From Dictyocoela muelleri (Eukaryota > Microsporidia): a stretch of 11,326 nucleotides of DNA. Where the stretch lies: the NCBI GenBank assembly GCA_016256075.1, contig SDVU01000694.1:1-11326 (forward strand), written 5' to 3'. The notes beneath the pieces are model-generated. The model saw nothing but the letters and a program-made list of their open reading frames with translations. It did no database searches and was not told the DNA's origin. This document shows, piece by piece, positions 1-8,131 of the stretch (positions are counted from its first letter, which is position 1; every line of letters begins with the position of its first letter). The position numbers were made by a program, and so were the translations under genes.

Positions 1-76
1 CAAAGGTCTTAGACCACGGTAGGAGACAACTCTCCGGGTTGGCAGCTATGGATGTTGTCAACATGTAATATATATA
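1..76 (+). mobile_element. SINE copy 1, 3' end only (cut by window start)
   Basis: These bases match the reverse complement of 2610-2682, including the shared words GGAGACAACT, GGGTTGGCAG and ATGGATGTTGTCAACAT, followed by a TA-rich tail. The same block forms the 3' end of the two full-length SINE copies at 2608-3073 and 9042-9491, so this is read as the 3' end of a third copy in the opposite orientation, with its body and tRNA-like head lying before the window. The tail runs straight into the left end of MULE1. The alternative, that 1-76 and 2610-2682 are terminal inverted repeats of one DNA transposon, is weakened because the 2608-3073 copy has its own target duplication on both sides. Confidence 0.7.
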
Positions 77-113
77 GTGACGAAACGCTGGTTTTTTAGT
101 CACCAAATTTTCA
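77..113. repeat. MULE1 left terminal inverted repeat
   Basis: This repeat starts GTGACGAAACGC and pairs with the reverse complement of 1567-1604 with two mismatches and one gap. An internal inverted pair (GTGACG near the edge, GTCAC around position 99) means one TIR can form a hairpin by itself. Terminal motifs of this kind are the expected transposase binding sites. Confidence 0.9.
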
Positions 114-158
114 AAGAAGAGGGAAATAAAAAAAAAATAATTAAAAAAATTTATTTAA

Positions 159-1561
159 CTATATTTCTTTAATTTTCATAATTGCTGCAATATATCTTAG
201 AAAATCATATCCATAAAAATTGTTATATCCTGAAATAGCCGGTGAAATATTATCGTTTATGATATCATTTCTGTAATAATTTTTACCATTATTCATTGTA
301 ATCAATTGCATACTCAATCTATTTTGCAGCATTGGCATGCTGTTTTTTCAATTCAATTCCAACTTCCAATAAACTCGGATTTTTGTGACTTATATTTGCA
401 TTAAAAGAACGATTCCATCTCTCAATAATATTATTTGTTATTTTTATATTCTTTATAATACGCTCTGAGACTGAAAAAAAAAATCGATACAGAAAATTGA
501 ATTATCATTAAAATTATCATTTTCAATTTTATACCCAATTGAACTTTCAAAATCTTTCCAAAAAGGTCTAAAATTTTCAAAATGATTATTTTTTAAAATA
601 TAATCTCTGAGTTTTAAATATTCTAATTTGATATTATCAATAGGAAAAAATGCCAAGATAATCACTATTCTAAAAACTTCACGTATTTTCATATTTTCTT
701 TGTATAATTTTGTCATTCCTAATCTTTGTATTCTTCTAAATAACAATTGCGTAAAGTGAAAAAAACATCCAACAATTTTAGGCTCTGGAAACGTACTCTT
801 TAATGCTAAAAATGCAGCCATCTCGAGATCAATTGTTATAAATTTAGGGTTTAGATTATCTACTTTTCTTTTAATATAATTGAAAATTTTTTCATATGAA
901 TTTTTACTTTTACTTTTCATTAATATATAAACTAAAGGCACATTAATATTACGTATTTCTGTCATTATTAGATAAATTTGGCAAAAATCTTTTGGACAAG
1001 ACCAGAAAGTGCCATCACAATTCCAATATTTAGACGATTTTAAATCTAGTAGATGAGTATCAGTAGTGAAAACAATAAATCCTTCCGGATCATCAATGCC
1101 ACTATCAAATTGTAAAAACAATTCGTTGGCATATATATAATATTTTCAGGCAAATCGTCTTTGATGATTTCAATATTATTATTTTTCCTGATTCTTGTAA
1201 TTCCATCTCTTATATTCTTCAATTGAGGCAAATTTTTTAACAATAATTGCGAACCTATTTTTAATTCAGCATCAATAATATCTCTGGGTTTTTCGTTCGC
1301 ATTTATTGCACGTTCTTTTATGAGATGTTTAATATAATGGGCCTCAGTTTTATCATAGTCTTTTTCATGAATGTCATGTTCATTACTTATTACCACTGAA
1401 TTTTCACTCTTTGTCATAATAAAACCCTTACATTTTCGATTTCCACACCTCCAATATGTTGTATTATTACTGATCTTATGCTTTGTATATGCAAAACCTT
1501 CATGTAAAAGTTTTTTTTGTCCTTTTTTGCTTTTAATTATAATTATTTCATGATGTTTCAT
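159..1561 (-). pseudogene. MULE1 transposase, FLYWCH plus MULE DDE, frameshifted
   Basis: The reading region covers about 467 codons, close to normal for FLYWCH-MULE transposases, and starts at the ATG whose complement is 1559-1561, just inside the right TIR. The first frame (1561 to about 1125) carries the FLYWCH finger: YWRC at residues 36-39, C44, H62 and H65. The second frame (about 1121-475) has the catalytic core: D36 in NCDGTF (codon 1014-1016), VPLVY, D98 in ITIDLE (codon 828-830), and the GCFFH C2H motif. A third frame has TNNIIERWNRSFN with the catalytic E at 421-423. A fourth frame (about 340-159) has a coherent C-terminal tail ending in a stop at 159-161. The frame changes lie near 1120, in a run of ten T (473-482 on the + strand as A), and near 335-345. 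All three catalytic acidic residues survive but no single frame holds them. The enzyme would cut at the element ends and insert it elsewhere in the nucleus. As it stands it is non-functional unless the reading shifts are sequencing errors. Confidence 0.88.
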
Positions 1562-1566
1562 GGGGG

Positions 1567-1604
1567 TGAAAATTTTGGTGACGAAAAAACCGGCGTTTCG
1601 TCAC
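1567..1604. repeat. MULE1 right terminal inverted repeat
   Basis: Read inward on the minus strand it begins GTGACGAAACGCCGG and contains the internal hairpin partner TTTCGTCACC. It lies only a few bases upstream of the transposase ATG, so the promoter for the transposase must lie in or next to this repeat. Confidence 0.9.
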
Positions 1605-1622
1605 TAAGTGCCGAAATGCCGG
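1590..1622. repeat. Palindrome formed by MULE1 end and an external TIR-like 15-mer
   Basis: CCGGCGTTTCGTCAC (1590-1604, the right end of MULE1) is followed after TAA by GTGCCGAAATGCCGG (1608-1622). The second word matches the MULE1 terminus GTGACGAAACGCCGG at 13 of 15 positions but points the opposite way and lies outside the element. It may be the end of another related element or a rearranged flank. Confidence 0.7.
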
Positions 1623-1630
1623 TAAGCCTA

Positions 1631-1648
1631 GCATGCGAAAGCGCATGC
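1631..1648. repeat. GC-rich hairpin
   Basis: GCATGCG and CGCATGC form a perfect 7-bp stem around an AAAG loop. It stands out in the AT-rich setting. No role can be assigned. It lies 9 bases past the TIR-like fragment and could belong to the same lost element. Confidence 0.65.
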
Positions 1649-1713
1649 ATTTTATATCTTAATTACACTTTATTTCATAGTTATTATTTCAGATTGTCAT
1701 GTGAGTGATACGA

Positions 1714-1773
1714 GTTACAGCCATGCCAGACGCGTTACATCTATGCGAGAAAAGTAACATTTATGCGAGAATC
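1714..1773. repeat. 20-bp tandem repeat, three diverged units
   Basis: The units start at 1714, 1734 and 1754 with GTTACAG, GTTACAT and GTAACAT, and share the core ATGCGAGA (ATGCCAGA in the first). A fourth unit starting GCAACA at 1774 is only weakly similar. The fixed 20-base spacing and matching inner words support a true tandem array. Confidence 0.65.
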
Positions 1774-2445
1774 GCAACAACATCATATTAAGGAGCCATT
1801 ATAATATATTATTATCATTCAATTAAATAAGCGTCTGTGAACTAGTATTATATTTTTTACGTATGAAAATAACGGCTTTCTAATAGCCCACAAATTAATT
1901 AATGGCTAACAATAAATTTACAACATTTCAGAATTTATTTTTAAAATATTTATTTTTTTTAATCTTAAAAATCCATAAAAGTTGTGGTTCCAAAAATAAA
2001 ATAAACAAAAATATAATAACAATACATTAAAAAAAAATAAATAATTTACAATAAAATACTTTAATTAAAATAAAAATAATCTTTATACTTAGAATAGATT
2101 TAACATTCTTTTTTCTGCTAATTCAATTCATGGTTATCAAACTTTTCTTATAAAAATTTATTAAAATGTAATATAAAATTTAAAAAAAAACAAAATTTGA
2201 AATTAAACACACCAAAGTAAACGATTTTATTGTCACGCGCTTCACAGTCGAAAATATTGTTCTCTTAAAAAATTTAAATTATAAAACATCAAACTTTGAT
2301 TTATTAAAAATTAAATTTTCTAAATAAAAAATTATTAAAAATTATAAAATTATAAAAATTATAAAATCATTAAATTTATAAATTATAAAAAATTAGAAAA
2401 ATAAAAATACACTTCGATATATCAATCACGCGCGCTATTTGCATG

Positions 2446-2462
2446 GCGCGCGCTTCGCGCGC
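2446..2462. repeat. CG-only hairpin
   Basis: GCGCGCG, the loop CTT and CGCGCGC form a perfect 7-bp stem of alternating C and G in one of the most AT-rich parts of the window. A further ACGCGCGC lies just upstream at about 2428-2435. Alternating CG tracts can adopt unusual helices, but no function is shown. Confidence 0.7.
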
Positions 2463-2607
2463 GACATTTATTAATTATATTTCTATTAGAGATTTAAAAA
2501 TATGCTAATTAATAATTTCAATTATAATTTTTTAATATAATCAATTTAATGGTTAAAATTGCGAATAGCCCCTGTATTTGTGCATCTTTATTTTAAATTT
2601 TGCCATC

Positions 2608-3073
2608 ATATATTATATGTTGACAACATCCATAACTGCCAACCCGTAAAGTTGTCTCCGGACGTGGTCTGCGGCCTTTATTTCTTGATGCTCCAATAAT
2701 ACGTCACTTCCTAAGCTACCCAGAAGCCCAGCTGTATATGCGATTTTCGTATTATCAATAACTCAGCAGGATACAGGTAATTAGTGGCTTTTCATGAATA
2801 TTTATTCTTCACTACTTTTTGCCGAGATGCGCCGCTGCACTCATTCCCACACCTAAGAGAGTCTCTTCTGCATTATTTTTATATTAGACTAAGTCTTAAT
2901 CAGCTATACAACACTGGAACAACTGTATATTATACTATAATTATATAGTTATGACCGCTTAATGAAATCTCCTCAATATTTATTAAAGAGTGACGTCAGC
3001 GGGATTTGAACACGATACTTAAATTTTACATTCAAGAGTGTTAACTACTGAGCTATATGTCCCTTTAATTATA
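2608..3073 (-). mobile_element. SINE copy 2, full-length, tRNA-derived
   Basis: The unit reads on the minus strand from a tRNA-like head near 3066 to a TA-rich 3' end near 2608. The head has an A box (TAGCTCAGTAG, complement of 3045-3055) and a B box (GTTCAAATCCC, complement of 3001-3011), with spacing and flanking bases like a tRNA including an anticodon-arm-like stem. TTGCCATC occurs at 2600-2607 and again at 3074-3081, immediately outside both ends, which is the target duplication expected of target-primed insertion. The body is shared with 9042-9491 and the 3' 70 bases with 1-76. SINEs are non-coding RNA polymerase III units moved by a partner LINE; at about 466 bp this is long for the class. 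No protein is encoded. The family itself is not one I can name. Confidence 0.8.
3001..3055 (-). promoter_or_regulatory. Internal Pol III promoter (A and B boxes) of SINE copy 2
   Basis: The A box TAGCTCAGTAG (3045-3055) and B box GTTCAAATCCC (3001-3011) fit the tRNA promoter consensus on the minus strand. Their separation is tRNA-like. The acceptor and T stems pair poorly, so this is a tRNA-derived promoter rather than a working tRNA gene. Confidence 0.7.
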
Positions 3074-4330
3074 TTGCCATCCCTGTTTTAATTTTCGATC
3101 GTAATATTAATTAGAAATATCGAAATCATCAGCAAAAGAAACAATTACTATAAAAAACATCATACACAGAATGTTTGTGATGTTGATGTAAGTAATTATA
3201 TGTTTAAATGATGATATTGCTTATTTTCAATAAATATTACGTTCTTAAATTAAAAAGGGATGACTAAATTTTTATAAAGATGCTTAAAAGCAGGGAACTA
3301 TTCGCACTTTGACTCCGAAAATAATATTTAATGTTTTTAATAAATTAAACTATTATGATATAAATAGATAAGGTTTTGTTATAGGCAATTCAAAGTTTAC
3401 GAGTGCCTGGATTAGTTGACGAAAAAAAATTGAGCAAAGGTAGGCCAGGTGTTAAAAAATAAAAATCAATATAGTCTTTCGGCATTCACTATCTATATAT
3501 TGTGCGGTAGTTATTCATACATAAAAGCTATAGCACCTTTTTATGAATATTGTGTGCCACCCCTTCATATTTTAACCATCAAGAAATAAGTATAATACAA
3601 AAATCTTTTATTAAATAAGTTTCTTTAACGAATTATTATAACATAGTAATGAATATGTTGTGTTTTTGCAGATCCAATAGGTATATTGCTTTAAAATTCA
3701 TACGAGGACTAAACATATATAAAAAAACGACATTTTTTTAGTGAAAACTCCTTTTCAGATAATTATTTTATTTAAGTTTTTTAGAAATTTTGATGCTTGG
3801 TGATTAGAGGTCGCTTTTTATATAATTTTTCACTTTCGATTTATCTGTCGCTATAAAAATAACAAAATTATAATAATAAATAATCTATATTGGTATATTT
3901 TCGAAAGCTCGAAAATAAAATGATTAAATCTTTTGGTTTTATCTGGAAATATAAATTTAACATCAACTCAATAAGATACCCGTTAAGAATATAATTCTTT
4001 ATACTATATTTAATCCTTAATTTTCTTTTTGAATTATGGTAACAAGTTTTCTTTATTTGAGCATGAACATAGAGTTATCAGAACAAACAAAATTTGAACT
4101 GTGGTTAACTGACATATGGGTATAATCGTTATCATTATATAGGGAAATATATCTCTCCAATTATAATGCAATTAAAGTCCCGGCTAACACATAATATCGA
4201 ATAATTGGTCCAAAGTATATGCATATCGCTCGGGCAAAGATATAAGAGTACATACATTTACGAGTTTCTCGTTCTATTAAACCCGATACTAATTAAGCAA
4301 CGTCAATATTATTACACTATTTTTTCTTCT

Positions 4331-4931
4331 AAAAAATTAGACTCGTCTTTTTTACCAATCTTTGTCCTGCATCCTCATTTAGACCGCCTAGGTTTATTTC
4401 AGATTGACAGTGAAGTATAGTTTCACAAATAATACATTCTTGAAATAACTATCGGATATATATTTTTATTAAGACCAGAATCGACTGAAATAGACTTTTT
4501 AAAATCATCCAATGCCCAAAATACAAGAAATATATAAGATCTTCAAGAGGTTTAAGGGTGCCTCAGTAACGAATCTTTTCTAGTGCATACCTAGATCTCA
4601 TGTGTTTCTCGACATTACCAGACATATCAATCGCGAGATTTTTTATTTTTACAAGAACTATTTGGCCTTCACAAATACATGGTCGCAAGTTTTTTATAAG
4701 TCTTTATAGGATAAACTTCTGTAAAATTTCTCGATTTTAACCAGGAAACCACTGTTTAAATACTTTATATGTGAATTTGTTTATCTTTATTTCCAGTCTG
4801 ACAACATATCTACACCTCCTCGACTCCGAGATTATATTTTTCCTGATTCTAACATGTACGGATTGAGTTTGATTTTTTAAAAAAATGTATATAATATCAA
4901 AAGTGACATATAATCGTATAGCACCGAAATA
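4331..4931 (-). pseudogene. Possible decayed coding stretch, unrecognised
   Basis: One minus-strand frame stays open across about 200 codons with only four interruptions, where several times as many would be expected at this base composition. The translated composition is balanced in charged residues, with stretches such as EGQIVLVKIKNLA and RSRYALEKIRY, rather than the K/N/I/F-rich output of random AT DNA. I do not recognise the family. Against it, the opposite strand is also fairly open at 4570-4863, so part of the effect is lower local AT content. There is no start context and no supporting neighbour. It may be a relic of a host exon or of an old mobile element, or nothing. Confidence 0.25.
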
Positions 4932-5033
4932 TTAGTTAATATGAAATTATTTCAAAAAAAATATCAAGGCTTTTTTTTACAAAATTAACAGGCTCTAAGT
5001 GTTTTATAATAAATAAAGCTTTCGAGATGTGGC

Positions 5034-5067
5034 CTATCTAAGAAACGATTCTATCTAAGAAGCGACT
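5034..5067. repeat. 17-bp direct duplication
   Basis: CTATCTAAGAAACGATT at 5034-5050 is followed at once by CTATCTAAGAAGCGACT at 5051-5067, with 15 of 17 positions identical. Just downstream TAAACAGG (about 5068-5075) is answered by CCTGTTTA near 5127-5134, giving a short inverted pair around an AT-rich loop. Confidence 0.65.
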
Positions 5068-5524
5068 CTAAACAGGTGTATTATAAGAAAACTCATATTA
5101 AATATATTTTTTTAATTTTTCAATGCCTGTTTAGGGTAACTCTGAAATAAGGGTCGCTTTCTGCATAGGGACGCCACTCGCATGCACAATAAATATTAAT
5201 GAAAATATATATTATACATATTAATGTAAAATTTTGTATAAATTAAATGACTATTTTTATAATAAATTGACCGCACACAGCGCGCGATATGCGCGTATAC
5301 CGAGCAAAATCGGTGTTTATTTTAATTTTGATTATAAAGAGGCTCAAATTTCTATTTTAGAATATACAACTGTCCCTCTTTTTTCCCGCTACTTGGGAAT
5401 TCAAAAAAAACACGGACAAATGCGAAGGCGGAAAAATGAGTGTTTTAAACTAAGAAATTGCAGAAAAAAAACAATATTTTTGATAAAAAATTGATCTGTA
5501 AAAATGAAAACACACAAAAAAAGA

Positions 5525-5589
5525 AGGTTGAGGAAAAATATGGCGCAGAAAAAACGAGGGTGCAGAAAAACGAAGGCGCGGAAAAGTGG
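5525..5589. repeat. Purine-rich tandem repeat, about 16-bp unit
   Basis: Units beginning near 5525, 5542, 5558 and 5574 share the pattern GG(C/T)GC(A/G)GAAAAA followed by CGA. They sit at the end of a G+A-rich stretch (about 5400-5590) whose plus strand is almost free of pyrimidines in places. A looser related word, AGGCGGAAAAATG, occurs at about 5426-5438. Confidence 0.6.
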
Positions 5590-6252
5590 GGTTAACTGTA
5601 ATGTCTTTTAATTTATAAGAATAACAAATGATCAATTCGATCAGTTTTTTTATCTTTTTATTTGGCTTTTTTTAACAAATTTAAAACCGATATTTTTTTT
5701 TAATTTCATAAACTATACAAGATAAATCTTCTATAATTTTGAAAAAAAAATAAATTTTGAAGAGAGACACAATGAACTGCAAAGTTTTTATCAAAATAAA
5801 AAAAAGTTAATAATATTAAAAATATCTAGAGTAAAAGGTGTTAAGTGAATTTAATTCGCAATCAAAATAGATATTGATAAGAACGACACAAACATTCATT
5901 ATCAATGGTATATTATGTTTAAAATCCAGAAAATGTATTCACAGGTGTAATTATTATGTAAGATATGAAAAAAATGAAAATTTTAATAAAAATTTACATG
6001 ATATAGATCATTTAAGGATAAAATGAGCTCGAATAAATGTCGAGTAATTATAATTTTAAAATTTATAGATCAATAATTAGGGATATCCTTAATAAAAGAC
6101 ATCTTGTAATCAATCTCAGCGATTAAAAACGAACGATTATATGAATAATATAAACTATAAAGTACCTAATGAACATTAGAGGTAGATTTAGTACATTAAC
6201 GTTGTTATTAAGATGAATATATATATATATTCGATGTTATTAGAATGGCGGA

Positions 6253-6269
6253 CATATTTTCAAAATATG
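6253..6269. repeat. Short perfect palindrome
   Basis: CATATTTT and AAAATATG flank a single C. It lies about 100 bases outside MULE2. Palindromes of A and T this short are common in such sequence, so it is listed only as a visible structure. Confidence 0.4.
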
Positions 6270-6387
6270 CAATGGCTGTGAAGTAGAAAACTACAGTCTG
6301 TATATGTTTTTAATGTGATAGAGCAGATTTTTTTCTCTCGATTTAGCCCTCCGAAAACGGTTTATCAAAACTGAGACGAAGGATTAT

Positions 6388-6452
6388 TTGGGGCAAACCG
6401 CCCAATTTCGTCACATAAAAAAAGGCCTATTTTTTTAAAAAAAATACCCTTG
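6388..6452. repeat. MULE2 left inverted end (diverged)
   Basis: The core is CCCAATTTCGTCAC plus an A run, with a small internal stem (TTGGG and CCCAA at about 6388-6405). It pairs with the complement of about 8132-8190. Similarity is clear at the TCGTCAC core and weaker outside it. Confidence 0.55.
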
Positions 6453-6653
6453 GTACAAATGAAAAAAGTTTTTTTAAAAATAACAATTGTTTTTAAAAAT
6501 GACGTTTTTTTCTTTTAATTTTTATGATTTTTTAAATAAAATTTAAATCATTATTTAATTTTTTAACATTTTAAAAAATAAAGTAAATATAATTAATAAA
6601 ATTTTTTTTTGTATTTCAAATTCATATACCATTGCAATTACTCTCAAAAAAAT

Positions 6654-7880
6654 TCATAATAATTTTTCGTAATTATAATAAATGTCCTCCAACTTATTGT
6701 ATTTAGATTTATATTGCTTGTTTTGTGGCTGTAATCCTTTATAATTATGCAATCACTTATCTTTTTATCTTGGATATGATCTTGTGTTCGTAATAATATT
6801 ATAAGTTTTAGAAAGATGGTAAATTCAAGATATGAGCCTATTTAAAGCCTTATTAAAGCCTTAATAAACATTTGTCGTCAATTGAATAATGTTCAATATT
6901 CTATAGTAACAGCCTCATATCGCAATTTCATTTCGGTTAATATTAATAAAATATATTTCGAAATAATCAATTGATTAATTTAAATCATTTTCATTTTCTT
7001 CTTTTATAAATATTATAAATTTAGAAAAATAATTATTTCTACAATTATCAGGAACAAATGTAGGACTAATAGCATTTTAATTTTAAATCTAAAATCCGGA
7101 TATTTTATATATTTTGATAATATACCAAATCTTCGAACATGACGCCATATAATTTGACTAATATGAAATAACCAATTATAAATCTTAATATTCTTAAAAA
7201 CCCTTTTGATTGTGTTCATAAGTAAAATATCAAAATCTTTAATGCGTCTTTCCGGTTCATAATTCTCTATAGCGTTTTTTATTGCAGTAAAAAACCACAA
7301 ATATATGTTTTCATTTTTATTTGTAAAATTACATAAACTAAAGGAATGAATGCTGAAAAAAATTAACATAAATAATATAATTTGAAATAACCTATATGTT
7401 CCATCTTAAAAGTTCTATCAGAAAGCCAAGTTTTTGATTTTTTAGTTGTACTATTTTTTTCTGAATTGACAAAATAGGTACTCGTTCTTTGTCAAAGCAC
7501 CGCTGTCCCAAAGTAGAAATTTTTCTTGTTATAAAAAATTTAATTGTTCATGTATATATTTTGTTGTATCATAGTTTTTTATCTATGTTTAACGTTGATT
7601 TTTTATGATTCTTACTGTATTTTTTTTCTTGGACAACATATAAATTTCAGCGCAATCCAAATCTTTAATGACTTCAGAAATTATTTCATCATTATTGAGA
7701 TATGTAGTTTATGCTAGATGCTTGATTTTTTCGCTTTCGATTTTTTTCTGAATTGAATATTTTGATTTTTCATCACGTGAATGATCTATTTCAGTTTCAT
7801 TTGATATTTTAAATTCAAAATTTTTATTTTCCTTCAACAAACCTTATTCCTACATCTATAAGTTTTGATTAAATCATGCT
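6654..7880 (-). pseudogene. MULE2 transposase relic
   Basis: Pieces in order on the minus strand are: a FLYWCH remnant TYRCRNKVC near 7860-7840, with a later IDHSRDEK in which the second zinc-binding H of the usual HxH is lost; NNDEIISEVIKDLDCAEIYM and LSKKKNTVRIIKNQR (about 7690-7585), matching the region between finger and core in this class; FLLWDSG near 7515; SDRTFK with the first catalytic D at 7417-7419; IPLVYVIL near 7350; KDFD with the second D at 7235-7237; and LFHISQIIWRHVRRFG, where the C of the C2H motif is W. The region of the third acidic residue reads TTNVY, stop, GFNKALN, so the catalytic E appears to have become a stop at 6861-6863. The tail QPQNKQYKSKYNKLEDIYYN ends at a stop at 6654-6656. 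The gene is dead beyond doubt, with many frame changes. Confidence 0.85.
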
Positions 7881-7992
7881 ATGAGGAAAAATTAAAACAG
7901 TATACTTCATAAATCACATCATCCTTTCCTCTTTATGTGGTTAAATATTAGAATTCATATTTTCCAGTTATAAAATTTTTAATATTCTTAAT

Positions 7993-8046
7993 ATTATTAT
8001 TATTATTATTATTGTTGTTGTTGTTGTTATTGTTGTTGTTGTTTTT
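7993..8046. repeat. ATT/GTT trinucleotide microsatellite
   Basis: About seven ATT units are followed by five GTT, one ATT and about four GTT. The array lies inside MULE2 between its right end and the transposase start. One block of the array appears to have turned from ATT to GTT by point change and spread. Confidence 0.9.
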
Positions 8047-8131
8047 TGATACTTAATTTATTTTTTATATATTTGTTGAAATCATTTTTATTATCATTTT
8101 TAAAATTTTATTTTTTTCATTCATTATTATG

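Larger units (their letters stand above)
77..1604 (-). mobile_element. MULE1: Mutator-like DNA transposon, FLYWCH type, near-complete
   Basis: The 1528-bp element is bounded by inverted ends at 77-113 and 1567-1604 that differ by two substitutions and one single-base gap. It holds one reading region on the minus strand with a FLYWCH zinc finger followed by a MULE DDE transposase core, the usual content of autonomous MULEs in invertebrates and some protists. The ends are short for MULEs, whose TIRs are often longer. Each TIR also folds on itself: GTGACGAAA at the outer edge is answered by TTTCGTCAC further in. MULEs normally make a target duplication of about 9 bp, but the flanks (ATATATATA on the left, TAAGTGCCG on the right) do not match, so the insertion has been rearranged or its flank lost. 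It abuts the tail of SINE copy 1. The near-identical ends suggest a fairly recent insertion even though the transposase is broken. Confidence 0.85.
1605..2607. other. Spacer between MULE1 and SINE copy 2
   Basis: No coding region is visible here. After a short GC-richer patch (1605-1775) the DNA becomes extremely AT-rich, with many A and T runs from about 1900 to 2400. It holds a TIR-like 15-mer at 1608-1622, two short GC hairpins (1631-1648 and 2446-2462) and a 20-bp tandem repeat (1714-1773), listed separately. Confidence 0.6.
3074..6372. other. Long AT-rich region without recognisable genes
   Basis: More than 3 kb between SINE copy 2 and MULE2 contains no protein that I recognise. The short open frames here (for example 4205-4420 and 5234-5494 on the + strand) have no motif or start context and look like chance. 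The stretch 4331-4931 is unusually open on the minus strand and is listed separately. Small repeats lie at 5034-5067, 5525-5589 and 6253-6269, and a CG-rich patch at 5276-5297. Confidence 0.6.

Noticed and set aside
68-1613. A 9-bp target duplication around MULE1
   Set aside because: The flanking nine bases on the two sides do not match in any register tried.
1371-1708. Two + strand open frames over the MULE1 right half
   Set aside because: They are antisense shadows of the FLYWCH-coding strand and the TIR.
2990-3066. A functional tRNA gene
   Set aside because: The A and B boxes are good, but the acceptor and T stems pair poorly and the sequence continues into a repeated SINE body.
4205-4420. 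Open frame of 71 codons on the + strand
   Set aside because: It has no motif or convincing composition, and it lies opposite the more protein-like minus-strand stretch.
5234-5494. Open frame of 86 codons on the + strand
   Set aside because: Its C-terminal part is simply the purine-rich block read as K, R and N; no domain or homologous family is recognised.
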